A stretch of 36,665 nucleotides of DNA from Alkalihalobacillus bogoriensis ATCC BAA-922 (GCF_000621445.1 NZ_JHYI01000041.1:1-36665); one strand, 5' to 3'; numbered from the stretch's first letter, positions 7,445 to 16,933 are shown. Notes: generated by a model not told the origin, from the sequence alone. Numbers and translations: made by a program.

Positions 7445-8714
7445 TGAAAATATTATTGTAACGAAAAAATATAACATAGAGTTAATGGTAGGTGATGATA
7501 TGGTTAGTGAGGAAAAAAATAATAATTTGATGAAATATAAAGGTATGTTAATTCCAAATGATTGGATAGTAAAAAAGTTTAAAGATGCTGTTGTAATTAA
7601 AACAGGACAGGTTAATCCTACAAAACAACCTTATTCCGAAATGTATCATGTTGGGCTTGTAAATATTGAAAAATATACAGGTAGGTTACTTAATGTTAAG
7701 AAAGCTAAAGAAGAAAAAGTTTCGAGTGGAAAGTATCTTTTTCAGAAAGGCGATGTTTTGTTTGGGAAAATAAGGCCTGAATTAGCAAAGGTTTGCTATA
7801 CAGAAATTGATGGTATATGTAGTGCAGATATATATCCACTAAAAGAAACTGAGTTTGTTGATTCAATGTTCCTTAAATATGTACTTTTAGATATGAGGTT
7901 TTATCAATACTCTGTATCTTCTTCTATGAGGACAGGTCTCCCGAAAGTAAATAGAGAGGATTTAGGTGGATTTGATTTAATTTTACCTCCGAAAGCTGAA
8001 CAAAAAGTAATAGCTACTATACTCTCTACTTGGGATAAGGCTATTGATCTAAAAGAAAATCTCATTGAACAGAAAAAAGAGAAGAAAAAAGGTTTAATGC
8101 AGAAATTGTTGACAGGTGAAGTAAGATTGCCAGGGTTTAATCGAGAATGGAAAAAGGTTAGGTTAGGAGAGGTACTAAAGGAACGCAAGGAAATAGGTTT
8201 TGCGGATTTGGAGCTTTTAGCTATAACATCCAAAAATGGTGTTGTTCGAAGAACAGAAGTTGATATTAAAGATAATTCAAGTGAAGATAAAAGTAAGTAT
8301 AAAAGGATTCTTCCAAATGACATTGGATATAACACTATGAGGATGTGGCAAGGTGTTTCTGGTGTATCAAAATATGAAGGGATTGTTAGTCCAGCCTATA
8401 CTATTTTAAAACCAACTGAAAAGGTTAATTCGGATTATATGGGGTATTTATTTAAGTTGCCAAGTGTAGTGAATCAGTTTAAAAGGCATTCTCAAGGATT
8501 AGTAAATGATACATTAAATTTGAAATATGAGAACCTAAAAGTAATTAAAATAGTCTTACCGATGGATATAAGTGAGCAAGTAGCAATAGCAAATGTTTTG
8601 AAATGTATTGATAGAGAAATTGGTGTTTTGCAAAAACAATTGAATTCTATAAAACAACAAAAAAAAGGTCTCATGCAACAACTTCTAACAGGAAGAATTC
8701 GAGTAAAGGTTTAA
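7437..8714 (+). CDS. hsdS: type I restriction-modification specificity subunit S
   Basis: This full-length HsdS recognises the bipartite DNA target of the complex. It contains two target-recognition domains (about residues 35-190 and 235-390), each followed by a conserved helical spacer. The spacers end in near-identical repeats, KKGLMQKLLTGEVRL near residue 220 and KKGLMQQLLTGRIRV at the C-terminus, the typical internal symmetry of the family. The listed ATG overlaps the DinD remnant; a start at ATG 7501, preceded by GGTAGGTGAT, would give the more usual N-terminus and is equally likely. A 46-nt gap separates it from hsdR. Confidence 0.95.
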   Translation: MYSENIIVTKKYNIELMVGDDMVSEEKNNNLMKYKGMLIPNDWIVKKFKDAVVIKTGQVNPTKQPYSEMYHVGLVNIEKYTGRLLNVKKAKEEKVSSGKYLFQKGDVLFGKIRPELAKVCYTEIDGICSADIYPLKETEFVDSMFLKYVLLDMRFYQYSVSSSMRTGLPKVNREDLGGFDLILPPKAEQKVIATILSTWDKAIDLKENLIEQKKEKKKGLMQKLLTGEVRLPGFNREWKKVRLGEVLKERKEIGFADLELLAITSKNGVVRRTEVDIKDNSSEDKSKYKRILPNDIGYNTMRMWQGVSGVSKYEGIVSPAYTILKPTEKVNSDYMGYLFKLPSVVNQFKRHSQGLVNDTLNLKYENLKVIKIVLPMDISEQVAIANVLKCIDREIGVLQKQLNSIKQQKKGLMQQLLTGRIRVKV

Positions 8715-8725
8715 CTCCCTTTACT

Positions 8726-8746
8726 CCTTTTCCCTTATTCTCTACT
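8726..8746 (-). repeat. dispersed repeat, inverted imperfect copy
   Basis: On the minus strand this reads AGTAGAG followed by TAAGGGAAAAGG, matching the repeats at 3346 and 36614 apart from a small difference in the middle. It lies in the hsdS-hsdR gap. Confidence 0.45.
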
Positions 8747-8760
8747 ATGGGGGTGTAATC

Positions 8761-11700
8761 GTGTCAAACAGGCAAAGTTATGATGAACAAACGATAAGTC
8801 AACAGCCTGCCATTGAAGTTCTAACAGGTTTAGGCTATAACTACATAACGGCAGAACAAGCAGAGCAAATGCGTGGTAATCTCTATAATGTTCTCTTGAA
8901 AACTGTATTGGAAAAGAAATTGAAAGAGTTAAACTCTTTTGAGTATCAAGGAGTCGCTTACTCTTTTAGCGATAATAATATCAATCAAGCGATTCGGGAT
9001 TTAGATGAACCTTTGACTGATGGACTCGTAAAAACAAACGAGAAAATCTATGAAACATTGATGCTGGGTCGAAGTTATACTGAGTTTTTACCAGATGGCT
9101 CAAAGAAATCATTTACCATTCAATTTATAGATTGGGAGAACATAGAGAATAATGTTTTCCATGTTGTCGAGGAGTTTTCCGTTGAACGTGAAGATGGTCG
9201 TGGGAACGCTCGCCCTGACATTGTCCTCTTTGTGAATGGTATTCCTTTTGCTGTTATTGAATGTAAAAGATCATCCATTAACGTTGGGCAAGGCATTGAA
9301 CAAATGATTCGTAACCAAGGAAAAGATTATATTCCTCAGATTTTCAAGTATGTTCAAATTGTCATGGCAACTAACAAAAATGAAACTCAATATGCTACGT
9401 GTAATACTCCTAAGAAATTCTGGTCGATTTGGAAAGAAGAGAAGGAAGAATGGTTGCAAGAGCAGTTAAATAAAACAGTAGTTAACCGACTGCCCACCAC
9501 TCAAGATAAAAACATCATTTCTTTATTTCATCCAGAGCGTCTCCTTGAATTAACTCATTTTTTCACTTTATTTGATAAAGATATTAAGAAAATAACTCGA
9601 TATCAACAATATTTTGCGATTAAAGAAATAATTAAAACAATTGAAGAAAGTGATGAGTTTGGAAATCGTCAGTCGGGCGTGATCTGGCACACCCAGGGTT
9701 CTGGGAAATCACTTACAATGGTAATGCTTGCAAAGTTTATTTTAGCAGAACTCATGAAACATGATCCAAAGGTTGTTGTCGTTACTGACCGAGTGGAGTT
9801 AGATAAGCAAATTCATAAGACTTTTAACCATACAAGATTAAAGGCAAGCAGAGCAACGACAGGAGCACATTTGATTGAACTAATTAACGATAATAATGCG
9901 GATGTAGTTACAACGTTAGTCCATAAATTTGATACAGCTTCTACTAAGCAAGAGCCAATACAGTCAAAGGATATCTTTGTACTTGTTGATGAGAGTCACA
10001 GAACGCAATATGGTGAACTCCATATTAAAATGAAAAAGGTATTTCCAAATGCTTGTTATTTAGGTTTTACGGGAACGCCACTAATGAAAAAAGAAAAGAG
10101 TACGATGATTAAGTTCGGTAAGCTCATTCACACGTACACAATTGCTGATGGTGTTAAAGATAAAGCAATTTTGCCTCTACTTTATGAAGGTAAAATGGTT
10201 GACCAAACTGTAAACCAAAAAGCGATTGATAACCGATTAGAAATGATCACTCGCAACTTGAATGATAAGCAAAAAGATGAAGTTATGAAAAAATGGAGTA
10301 AGTTTGAACGAATTGCTTCTTCTAATCAACGTATTAGTATGATTGCTTTTGATATTAACCAACATTTTTTTGATAACTATAAAACGCAGGGTTCACAGTT
10401 TAAAGCGATGCTGGCAACGAATAGTAAGATTGAAGCGATTCGTTATTTTGAGGCATTTGAGGAATTGGGCGACTTAAATTGTGCGGTTGTTATTTCACCT
10501 CCTGACCAAAGAGAAGGGCATGAAGCGGTTGATGAGGAATCAAGGGATAAAGTATTAAACTTCTGGAAAAAGATGATGAACCGTTATGGTAATGAAGAAG
10601 CATATGAAGATGCGATTAAAGAAGAGTTCATTCATGGTGATGAAATTGATTTACTTGTTGTTGTCGATAAGCTTTTGACAGGATTTGATGCACCGAGAGC
10701 AACCGTTTTATATATTGATAAACCGATGAAAGAGCATACTTTGCTACAAGCTATAGCCAGGGTTAATCGTTTGTACGAAGGAAAAGACTTTGGGTACATT
10801 ATCGATTATAGAGGATTGTTAGATAAGCTGGATCAAGCATTGGAAATGTACTCTGGAGCAGGATTAGAAAATTTTGATCCTACTGACTTACAAGGTTCAT
10901 TATACGATGTTATTAGCATTATTGGCTCCTTGCGACAATATCATTCTGATTTACTTCAAATCTTTAAGCCGATTAAAAACAAGCAAGACAATGAAGAGTA
11001 TGAAGTGTTGTTAGAAGACGAGGAGTTAAGGGAAGAGTTTTATGGTGTGTTGAGTAAGTTTGGGCGTAATCTTGGTATTGCCTTAGAATCGGAAAAGGTT
11101 TACAATGCATTGCCCCATGAGGAATTACAAACGTATAAAAAAGATTTCAAGTTCTTCCAAGAACTACGTAAAAGTGTAAAGTTGCGTTACTCCGATACTA
11201 TTGATCACAAAGAGTATGAAGCAAAAATGCAAAAGTTGATGGACAACTATATTTCAGCAGAAGACATAATTCGTATTACGAATCCCGTTGATATTTTAAA
11301 TGAAAAAGCATTTGAGGAAGAGCTGGAACGGTTGGAATCCAAAAGAGCTAAAGCCGATGCAATTCGCACTCGTTTAACAAAAAGTGTAAATACGAAGTGG
11401 GATGAAAACCCTGCTTACTACAAAAAATTCTCTGAACGCATTCGTGAAGCGATTGAAGCGTATAAAGAGAAGCGAATTTCTGAGGCTGAATATCTAAATA
11501 CAATGAAAGATATCATGAACGAATATAGAAAAGGTGAGCCTGTGGATGATTTTCCATCTGTTATTAAAGAGAATCGAGCGGCCCAAGCGTTTTATGGCGT
11601 TACAAAAGAGATTATGAATGAAGTAAAAGAGAACGCTGTACCTTATGAAACGTTAGGAAGCTTAGCGTTGAAAATGGATGAAATTATTAGAGAATATACA

Positions 11701-11862
11701 AAAGTGGATTGGCATGATAACATCCAAGTTCACAATAAAATAGCACAAGAATTAGATGATCTTCTATACGATTTCTCAAAAGACAATCAGATTGATTTAA
11801 ACTTGGATCAAGCAGATAAAATCATTGAGCAAATTAAAACGGTAGCATTAAGACGTTATTAG
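8761..11862 (+). CDS. hsdR: type I restriction endonuclease subunit R
   Basis: This is the 1033-residue motor and nuclease of the restriction complex; it translocates and cuts unmodified DNA. GTG 8761 is chosen because GGGGGTG lies 5-11 nt upstream. The nuclease domain has Asp153 in PDIVLFVNG and IECK with Glu167 and Lys169, a complete PD-(D/E)XK set. SF2 helicase motifs follow: Walker A GSGKS (Lys316), DESH at 410-413, GFTGTP, and a late motif around LLTGFDAPRATVLYIDKP. The C-terminal helical region should bind HsdM. No lesion is seen, so the system is probably active. Confidence 0.97.
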   Translation: MSNRQSYDEQTISQQPAIEVLTGLGYNYITAEQAEQMRGNLYNVLLKTVLEKKLKELNSFEYQGVAYSFSDNNINQAIRDLDEPLTDGLVKTNEKIYETLMLGRSYTEFLPDGSKKSFTIQFIDWENIENNVFHVVEEFSVEREDGRGNARPDIVLFVNGIPFAVIECKRSSINVGQGIEQMIRNQGKDYIPQIFKYVQIVMATNKNETQYATCNTPKKFWSIWKEEKEEWLQEQLNKTVVNRLPTTQDKNIISLFHPERLLELTHFFTLFDKDIKKITRYQQYFAIKEIIKTIEESDEFGNRQSGVIWHTQGSGKSLTMVMLAKFILAELMKHDPKVVVVTDRVELDKQIHKTFNHTRLKASRATTGAHLIELINDNNADVVTTLVHKFDTASTKQEPIQSKDIFVLVDESHRTQYGELHIKMKKVFPNACYLGFTGTPLMKKEKSTMIKFGKLIHTYTIADGVKDKAILPLLYEGKMVDQTVNQKAIDNRLEMITRNLNDKQKDEVMKKWSKFERIASSNQRISMIAFDINQHFFDNYKTQGSQFKAMLATNSKIEAIRYFEAFEELGDLNCAVVISPPDQREGHEAVDEESRDKVLNFWKKMMNRYGNEEAYEDAIKEEFIHGDEIDLLVVVDKLLTGFDAPRATVLYIDKPMKEHTLLQAIARVNRLYEGKDFGYIIDYRGLLDKLDQALEMYSGAGLENFDPTDLQGSLYDVISIIGSLRQYHSDLLQIFKPIKNKQDNEEYEVLLEDEELREEFYGVLSKFGRNLGIALESEKVYNALPHEELQTYKKDFKFFQELRKSVKLRYSDTIDHKEYEAKMQKLMDNYISAEDIIRITNPVDILNEKAFEEELERLESKRAKADAIRTRLTKSVNTKWDENPAYYKKFSERIREAIEAYKEKRISEAEYLNTMKDIMNEYRKGEPVDDFPSVIKENRAAQAFYGVTKEIMNEVKENAVPYETLGSLALKMDEIIREYTKVDWHDNIQVHNKIAQELDDLLYDFSKDNQIDLNLDQADKIIEQIKTVALRRY

Positions 11863-11880
11863 AGTTAGGTTGTGAACACC

Positions 11881-12606
11881 ATGGAAAAACATCAAATCAA
11901 ATACGGAGATAAGCTAATTTCATTTGAGTTAGAAAGAAAAAATGTAAAAAATGTGAATTTAAATATCAAACCAGATAGGACTATAACCGTATCAGCAAGT
12001 GAAAAAGTACCGCTCGACTTTATATACAGCTTTGTTAAGGGAAAGGGATCCTGGATTACGAAGCAAGTCAAAAGTTTTGAAAATGTTCAGCCTTATAAGC
12101 AAAGTGAACGAGAATATGTAAGTGGGGAGTCGTATAAATATCTTGGAAAACAATATCGTCTTCGAGTGAGAACCGTAGAGCAGAAGGAAGAGGTAAAATA
12201 CTTTCGAGGATTTCTTTATTTATATGTGAAAGACCAAGATAATTATAGTCGCAAAGCAAAATTGATGGAAGAATGGTATCGAACAAAAGCCAAAAATACC
12301 TTTGAAAAGTCGTTATTAAAAGTGTATCCACTTGTAGAGAAATACGGGGTAGCAAAACCTGGTGTAGAATTACGAACGATGAAAGCACGCTGGGGATCAG
12401 CCTTAGTTGATACAAATACCATTCTTCTTAATACAGAACTAATTAAAGCACCAAAGCATTGCATTGATTATGTCGTACTTCACGAACTTATTCACTTTAA
12501 ATATAACGACCATAGCGATAGCTTTTATAAAATGCTGTACTCGCTAATGCCAGATTGGGAGAAACGGAAAGCAATATTGGATGAGGAGATTGTGAGAGAG
12601 TTGTAA
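11881..12606 (+). CDS. YgjP-type (M48-like) metalloprotease of the restriction operon
   Basis: The protein matches the YgjP/DUF45 family: an N-terminal beta-rich region with the TITVSAS strand, the GYRWGS-equivalent KARWGSAL segment, and the zinc site HELIH in VVLHELIHFKYNDHSDSFY, with a downstream HSDSF histidine. ATG 11881 is preferred over GTG 11872 because TTAGG lies too close to the GTG. It starts only 18 nt after hsdR and is followed 9 nt later by the SH3 gene. Such proteases commonly accompany type I restriction operons; a role in turnover of HsdR is inferred, not shown. Confidence 0.88.
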   Translation: MEKHQIKYGDKLISFELERKNVKNVNLNIKPDRTITVSASEKVPLDFIYSFVKGKGSWITKQVKSFENVQPYKQSEREYVSGESYKYLGKQYRLRVRTVEQKEEVKYFRGFLYLYVKDQDNYSRKAKLMEEWYRTKAKNTFEKSLLKVYPLVEKYGVAKPGVELRTMKARWGSALVDTNTILLNTELIKAPKHCIDYVVLHELIHFKYNDHSDSFYKMLYSLMPDWEKRKAILDEEIVREL

Positions 12607-12615
12607 AGGCAGGTG

Positions 12616-13605
12616 ATGATAGTGAATGTTGATATAGAAGGTATTACCAGATTAAATAATTCAATACAAAATATAAGTCAGCAGTATAATAAAATGCTAA
12701 AGCCCATCATAGAACATCAAGAGATGATTTCAAGAGTTGCAAACAGTGGTATTCAAGGCATTCTTGGTAGCATAAACAGTATTAGTGATATTTCAATACC
12801 GAAATTTAATTTACCTTTGTTTGAAATTCAAAATCAATATGTAGATATGATAAGCAAAATTCAAATGGATTTACCAAGACCTATTATTGATTTTAGCCAC
12901 TATTCAAATCTGTATACACAATTTTCAAGTTTAGCACAAGTAGGTAATGAATTCGCAAATATGGCTAAAACTATGAATATAGGTATTGCTAACATTGCCG
13001 ATGAGTTCCATCATATTGATTGGTCTTCAATATTGAGCCAGATTCCTTATCGGGATTTAGTAGATGTGAGACAAGAAGACCATGAAGAAATACAAGCCAC
13101 TGTAACAGAGGTTTTAGAAGAGTATGACCTTGTGAATCCAAATAAAGGTCTCGAAGAAAAAATAGAGCAACTTACAAATGAAATAAATAGTTTAAAAAAG
13201 TCACTTACGACTAAAGATGCAATTAAATTATCTATTATAGCAAATATTATTTTCTCTTTGTTCATGTTCCTTATCGGTCCCTTTTTGCAACCTATAAAAG
13301 AGGAATATTCTTCTTTTGTTCATCAAAATGGGAAAGCTGTCATAAAGGAAATCAAAGCCAAAGTTCATAGCGTAATTGAAACAAACGTTGCTTTAAATAA
13401 TTATAAGATTGTTTCCTCTGAAAGATTAACAGTACGCATAACCAATAAAACAAACTCAAACGCAGTTGGGCAACTGTATTTCGGACAGGTTGTGCAAGTG
13501 GTTGAAAGAAAGAGAAAATGGACAAAGGTTAGTTATGTAAATTCTGAAGGTGAAATTATAGAAGGATGGGTTTATTCCCGTTATCTTCATAACCTTATAA
13601 AATAA
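12616..13605 (+). CDS. coiled-coil, transmembrane, SH3-domain protein appended to the restriction operon
   Basis: Domains in order: a helical N-terminal half rich in Ile/Asn/Gln (about residues 1-165), a coiled coil (EEKIEQLTNEINSLKKSL, about 183-200), one membrane segment (about 206-226, IIANIIFSLFMFLIGPFL) and a C-terminal bacterial SH3-like domain (about 260-329) with VGQLYFGQVVQVVER and EGWVYSRYL. ATG 12616 is chosen, but GTG 12622 also has a suitable ribosome binding site. It begins 9 nt after the protease gene and shares the operon terminator. One helix plus SH3 suggests a membrane-attached sensor or effector. No family name is known to me; coupling to restriction is inferred from position. 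Confidence 0.8.
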   Translation: MIVNVDIEGITRLNNSIQNISQQYNKMLKPIIEHQEMISRVANSGIQGILGSINSISDISIPKFNLPLFEIQNQYVDMISKIQMDLPRPIIDFSHYSNLYTQFSSLAQVGNEFANMAKTMNIGIANIADEFHHIDWSSILSQIPYRDLVDVRQEDHEEIQATVTEVLEEYDLVNPNKGLEEKIEQLTNEINSLKKSLTTKDAIKLSIIANIIFSLFMFLIGPFLQPIKEEYSSFVHQNGKAVIKEIKAKVHSVIETNVALNNYKIVSSERLTVRITNKTNSNAVGQLYFGQVVQVVERKRKWTKVSYVNSEGEIIEGWVYSRYLHNLIK

Positions 13606-13609
13606 TAAT

Positions 13610-13660
13610 AACAAGACAGGATCAGATTATTCTTGTATCCTGTCTTGTTAGCTTCTAAAC
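13610..13660. terminator. strong bidirectional terminator between the restriction operon and parMR
   Basis: A perfect 13-bp stem, 13610-13622 with 13637-13649, surrounds a 14-nt loop. It lies between convergent genes. The run on the minus side is A/T-rich, so it probably serves both. Confidence 0.8.
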
Positions 13661-13664
13661 TCTA

Positions 13665-13949
13665 TTAAAATAACTCATTTATAAGCTCAATCTCTTCTTC
13701 ATCTAAACGGTCACTCATCAACTTAGTGGTATCATTATTTATAATCAGCTTCTCCCCTTTAGAAAGAAAAGCCAGCAATTCCTCAATTTTTTCTTCTAAT
13801 GATTTTTCACTTTGTTTTCTCTCGTAATCTTTTTGCAGAACACGACAGATATAATCACTCGAATTTGCTTGTTTAATTACGTGGTCGTAAAGGTGACGAT
13901 ACTCAGTTCGAAATGAAATTGAAATTCTAAGCTTTCGTTCTTCTTTCAT
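13665..13949 (-). CDS. parR: ParR-like centromere-binding adaptor
   Basis: A 94-residue basic-then-acidic protein encoded directly downstream of the ParM-like gene and overlapping it by 23 nt, the usual parM-parR order. The N-terminal part (RKLRISISFRTEYRHLYDHV) has the strand-helix-helix build of ribbon-helix-helix proteins, followed by a segment with SSDYICRVLQKDYE. The acidic tail ending EEEIELINELF resembles the ParR tail that binds the filament tip. ATG 13949 follows TGGAGG with 9-nt spacing. Its DNA site (parC) was not securely located; the region just upstream of parM is the usual place. Confidence 0.75.
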   Translation of the reverse strand: MKEERKLRISISFRTEYRHLYDHVIKQANSSDYICRVLQKDYERKQSEKSLEEKIEELLAFLSKGEKLIINNDTTKLMSDRLDEEEIELINELF

Positions 13950-14922
13950 GTTGTTTCGCCTCCAGGATGCTCAGGAATGACAATACGTTTGCGAATTGTG
14001 AATCGTTTAGAATTATGGCATTAGGAAAATGAGATATCAGATATTTTTTTAAGAGAATGCTACCGCCACCTACCAAGATAATTTCCTTATTAGAAAACGA
14101 GATCTTACGGCTTTTAGCGTAATTGATTATTTTCTTAATGTGTTCTTCGATTAACTGCTCAATTAAAGCATTGCTACCTTCCTGCTTTTTACCGTCAATC
14201 ACTACATATTTGTCCTTCAATATTTGCTCAATATCATCGTCATTAAAGGCAATACCGTAATTAGTAGTAAGGGATTCGGATATTTTTGAACGGAGGATAT
14301 TTATACCCAATGTGCTTGTGGTCAGGTTGTCATAGACAGGGATAAGGTTGTTAATTTCGAGGAAACTGACATTTAGTGAACCGAAATCACAAACGAGGAT
14401 TCGTCTGCCTTTAAAGTCTTTTGGATTTGAATAAGTGGGCCCGATTGCCTCTGGAAGCACATAAATTGAAGCGATTCGAAAAGAATAAGGTCGATTATTA
14501 ACTTCAATTCCTATTACATTTCCTTTTTGTTGAATAAATTGACTGTATTCTTGCTTTAACTTTTCATTTTTAAAAAGGGATAGCGGTGTATTTATTGCTA
14601 AATGGATATTTGCTAAAGCAGTTGGACTTTTTACTTTTTGAAGAACTTTAGTAATTGCAAGGTAAATAGAAAGTCGATGCTCCTCGGTTTGTTTAGTCAA
14701 ATCATAGTTCGTGTTTTCTTCGGATAATAGGTCTCCAACAGCGAACTTTTTTTGATTATAAACTACAATATCAGTCTTTGCCGTTAAATCAGCAATGGAA
14801 CCATCTATTTCCGCCACTTTGGTTCGAAATCTTCCTTTTTCAATTACATTCACCTCGTTTCTAAAGGCATATTTTGTGTAGCTTTTGCCAGAGTCAACAG
14901 CAATAAGAAAGTCGTTATACAT
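13927..14922 (-). CDS. parM: ParM-like actin ATPase for plasmid segregation
   Basis: This is an actin-family protein that forms dynamic filaments to push plasmid copies apart. Signatures are phosphate-1 AVDSGKSYTKYAF at the N-terminus, phosphate-2 VCDFGSLNVSFLEI in the middle, and adenosine motif ILVGGGSILLKKYL near the C-terminus. The start is set at ATG 14922, 11 nt behind AAGGAG (14934-14939), giving 331 residues; the longer frame to 14967 lacks a ribosome binding site. The phosphate-2 loop has Asn-Val in place of the usual Gly-Thr-type residues, within the variation of plasmid actins. It indicates that the window belongs to a low-copy plasmid. Confidence 0.88.
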   Translation of the reverse strand: MYNDFLIAVDSGKSYTKYAFRNEVNVIEKGRFRTKVAEIDGSIADLTAKTDIVVYNQKKFAVGDLLSEENTNYDLTKQTEEHRLSIYLAITKVLQKVKSPTALANIHLAINTPLSLFKNEKLKQEYSQFIQQKGNVIGIEVNNRPYSFRIASIYVLPEAIGPTYSNPKDFKGRRILVCDFGSLNVSFLEINNLIPVYDNLTTSTLGINILRSKISESLTTNYGIAFNDDDIEQILKDKYVVIDGKKQEGSNALIEQLIEEHIKKIINYAKSRKISFSNKEIILVGGGSILLKKYLISHFPNAIILNDSQFANVLSFLSILEAKQHERRTKA

Positions 14923-15040
14923 TGAATCATCACTCCTTATTATTTTTTTCTTTCTTATATGCGACAAAGTCCTATTTATAACTGAATTTAGTAGAAGAAT
15001 TGTCGAATGAGGGTTTGAGGGTATGATTTTGTCATAACAA

Positions 15041-15072
15041 CAAAAAACTCTCCATAGTAAAAAGGAGAGTTT
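15041..15072 (-). terminator. intrinsic terminator of the zinc-ribbon gene
   Basis: On the minus strand AACTCTCC and GGAGAGTT arms (15064-15071 with 15046-15053) are followed by a T6 run (15042-15047 region). Confidence 0.85.
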
Positions 15073-15082
15073 GCTCTGTAAT

Positions 15083-15934
15083 TTAATCGCCCCAATATTC
15101 TTCTTTCTCTTTCAATCGTTCCCATGCCTCTTCGGGGGAGAGTGGGGTACGAATAGATGTATGAATCTGTCCAGCTTCATCTAAAAATAACTCTCTTACT
15201 TCTTCATGACTCATAGGAACCCGCTTATCTTTGAGCAGAACAATTCGTTTAATAATTCCAGGAGCAATGAAAGCATTCGGTTCTGTTGGATCAAAATCTA
15301 CTCCATCTTCATATGGTTTGCCGTCAATTGTCATCACATTGTTAGGCCCATTCAAGTCTATATACAATACCCCTAAGTAATGACGAAGGGATAGGTCATA
15401 TTTCGGTATTTTATATAAGTTCTCCGCCATTTTTAACGTAGCGTTGCGGTATAAACCCCATTTGCGTTCGTTTGCTAACTCGATTCGTTCTTCCATCAGT
15501 AAGTGCCACTCAATATCACTTTCACTTGGTTCTTTGCCCCATTGTTTATGTAATTTTTCTTTCATGTTCTCATAGCGTTGCTTACTTTTTACATATTCCT
15601 CATATGTGCCATTAAGTTTTGCCCAGGCGATCTCAATTTTCTCCACTTGTTCTTCAGTTACAGCTACACGAACACTATCTTTTTCATCGGTATAAGGCAG
15701 AGTGCGTACATATACGTCTCGCTTACATTCAGGACAAGCTTTTTTTCGTGTAAGGGGCTTATCGAAATTGGCATGACAATAGGGGCATTCGGCATCTTCT
15801 AAGCGTGTCATTCCTTCTTCTATGGTCATTACGGGTTTCGTTGGTGTGGTCTTAGATGGGGGAGTAGACGGTGGTGTTTGTTGCTTGGGTGTGTCTTGGG
15901 TGAGCATTTTCTTTAGGGATTGAAATAAGCCCAT
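15083..15934 (-). CDS. zinc-ribbon protein of unknown function
   Basis: This 283-residue protein starts at ATG 15934 behind AGGAGTG. The N-terminus is a Pro/Thr-rich linker (residues 15-35), followed by a four-cysteine zinc ribbon, CPYC and CPEC, at about residues 50-71. The rest is helical, with a Trp-rich stretch and an aspartate-rich segment near residue 220 (DGVDFDPTEPNAFIAPG). No enzyme motif is visible. It lies between parM and a divergently transcribed XRE regulator, so it may belong to plasmid maintenance, but that is inferred from position only. Confidence 0.7.
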   Translation of the reverse strand: MGLFQSLKKMLTQDTPKQQTPPSTPPSKTTPTKPVMTIEEGMTRLEDAECPYCHANFDKPLTRKKACPECKRDVYVRTLPYTDEKDSVRVAVTEEQVEKIEIAWAKLNGTYEEYVKSKQRYENMKEKLHKQWGKEPSESDIEWHLLMEERIELANERKWGLYRNATLKMAENLYKIPKYDLSLRHYLGVLYIDLNGPNNVMTIDGKPYEDGVDFDPTEPNAFIAPGIIKRIVLLKDKRVPMSHEEVRELFLDEAGQIHTSIRTPLSPEEAWERLKEKEEYWGD

Positions 15935-16023
15935 GTGATCACTCCTATTTGAATTATTTGTAAATAGTATACCATTTTTCTTATATTTTTATTAGGTTGT
16001 TATATGTTAGGAAATATGTTTGC

Positions 16024-16029
16024 TATAAT
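16024..16029 (+). promoter_or_regulatory. -10 element upstream of the second XRE regulator
   Basis: A perfect TATAAT lies 46 nt before the start codon in the divergent intergenic region. The -35 box is not clear. Confidence 0.4.
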
Positions 16030-16074
16030 AAAGGAAATGTTGCATACAAGCAATGAAATGGGGAGGTAAGTAAA

Positions 16075-16779
16075 GTGGAAAACACATTTGGTCAAATCCT
16101 GAAGCGAGAACGAAATAAACAAGGTCTATCACTTGTGAAATTGTCTTCTAAAATCAACAATGCAATTAACGCTTCCTATATCAACCGATTAGAAACAGGT
16201 GATCAGCAGAATCCAGGATTTACTGTTGTGTGTATGCTATGTTCAGCTCTCAATATAGATATGCGTGAAGTATTTCGAGCGTTTAACTATGAAAGCTTAA
16301 TTACTAACTATAATAAAGAAGCGGAATTTTCAATTGAGGAATTGATACGACTACACAAAGTAAAAGTACCTATGGAGAATGAGATATTAAGCAAAGAAGA
16401 GCAGGAAATGATCATTAACATAATTCAAACGGCATTTCGTATTGCTAAAAGCGATGTCCGTCTTGAAGATTTGTCCCCACTTTTACATGAAATTCAACAG
16501 CTTCACGATATCCAAAAGCGTTACGTGGATACTGTTGAAGTAGCCTTTCAATCAAAAACTTTCATTTTTAATATAACAGCTATATTAGAACAAAGTGATC
16601 TTAGTAGAGAAGAAGTGATAGAAGCACTTAAAGAGCAAATGGAATACAAGGGAAGTAAACTACTTGATGTTCGTGATGAACTTATCGTTTTACAAATTAA
16701 GGAAGAGGTTTGGTTAGCTAAAAAGGTAGATTGCGAAATTACTTTTATATCGAACTATGTTGATCCCGTTTCGTTATAA
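16075..16779 (+). CDS. XRE-family regulator with a long C-terminal domain
   Basis: GTG 16075 follows GGGGAGG with 8-nt spacing. Residues 1-70 are a Cro/CI HTH (FGQILKRERNKQGLSLVKLS, then NASYINRLETGDQQNPGF). Residues 80-234 form an acidic helical domain without a recognised family, possibly for ligand or peptide sensing. Its neighbour downstream is the large ATPase protein, which it may regulate. The GTG start and the divergent arrangement with the zinc-ribbon gene suggest autoregulation from the shared intergenic region. Confidence 0.85.
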   Translation: MENTFGQILKRERNKQGLSLVKLSSKINNAINASYINRLETGDQQNPGFTVVCMLCSALNIDMREVFRAFNYESLITNYNKEAEFSIEELIRLHKVKVPMENEILSKEEQEMIINIIQTAFRIAKSDVRLEDLSPLLHEIQQLHDIQKRYVDTVEVAFQSKTFIFNITAILEQSDLSREEVIEALKEQMEYKGSKLLDVRDELIVLQIKEEVWLAKKVDCEITFISNYVDPVSL

Positions 16780-16933
16780 CAGGATGAACTTTAATAGAGT
16801 TAGTTTGTAAACTCACTTCGTTTCTTTTAGTAAATAAAAATAAAATTATTGCATATATGTATTGACAATAAGCAATGCACCTTTTAAGATGTTGTTATAA
16901 AAATTTGTAACTTTAAAAAAGGAGCTGATTTTT

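Noticed and set aside
13047-13265. Minus-strand ORF within the SH3-protein gene, and similar antisense ORFs in hsdR, tnsB and tnsC
   Set aside because: They are shadows of well-supported genes, rich in Ser/Phe/Leu, without ribosome binding sites.
14923-15040. parC centromere upstream of parM
   Set aside because: This is the expected position, but I see no convincing set of repeated direct sites, so no feature was called.
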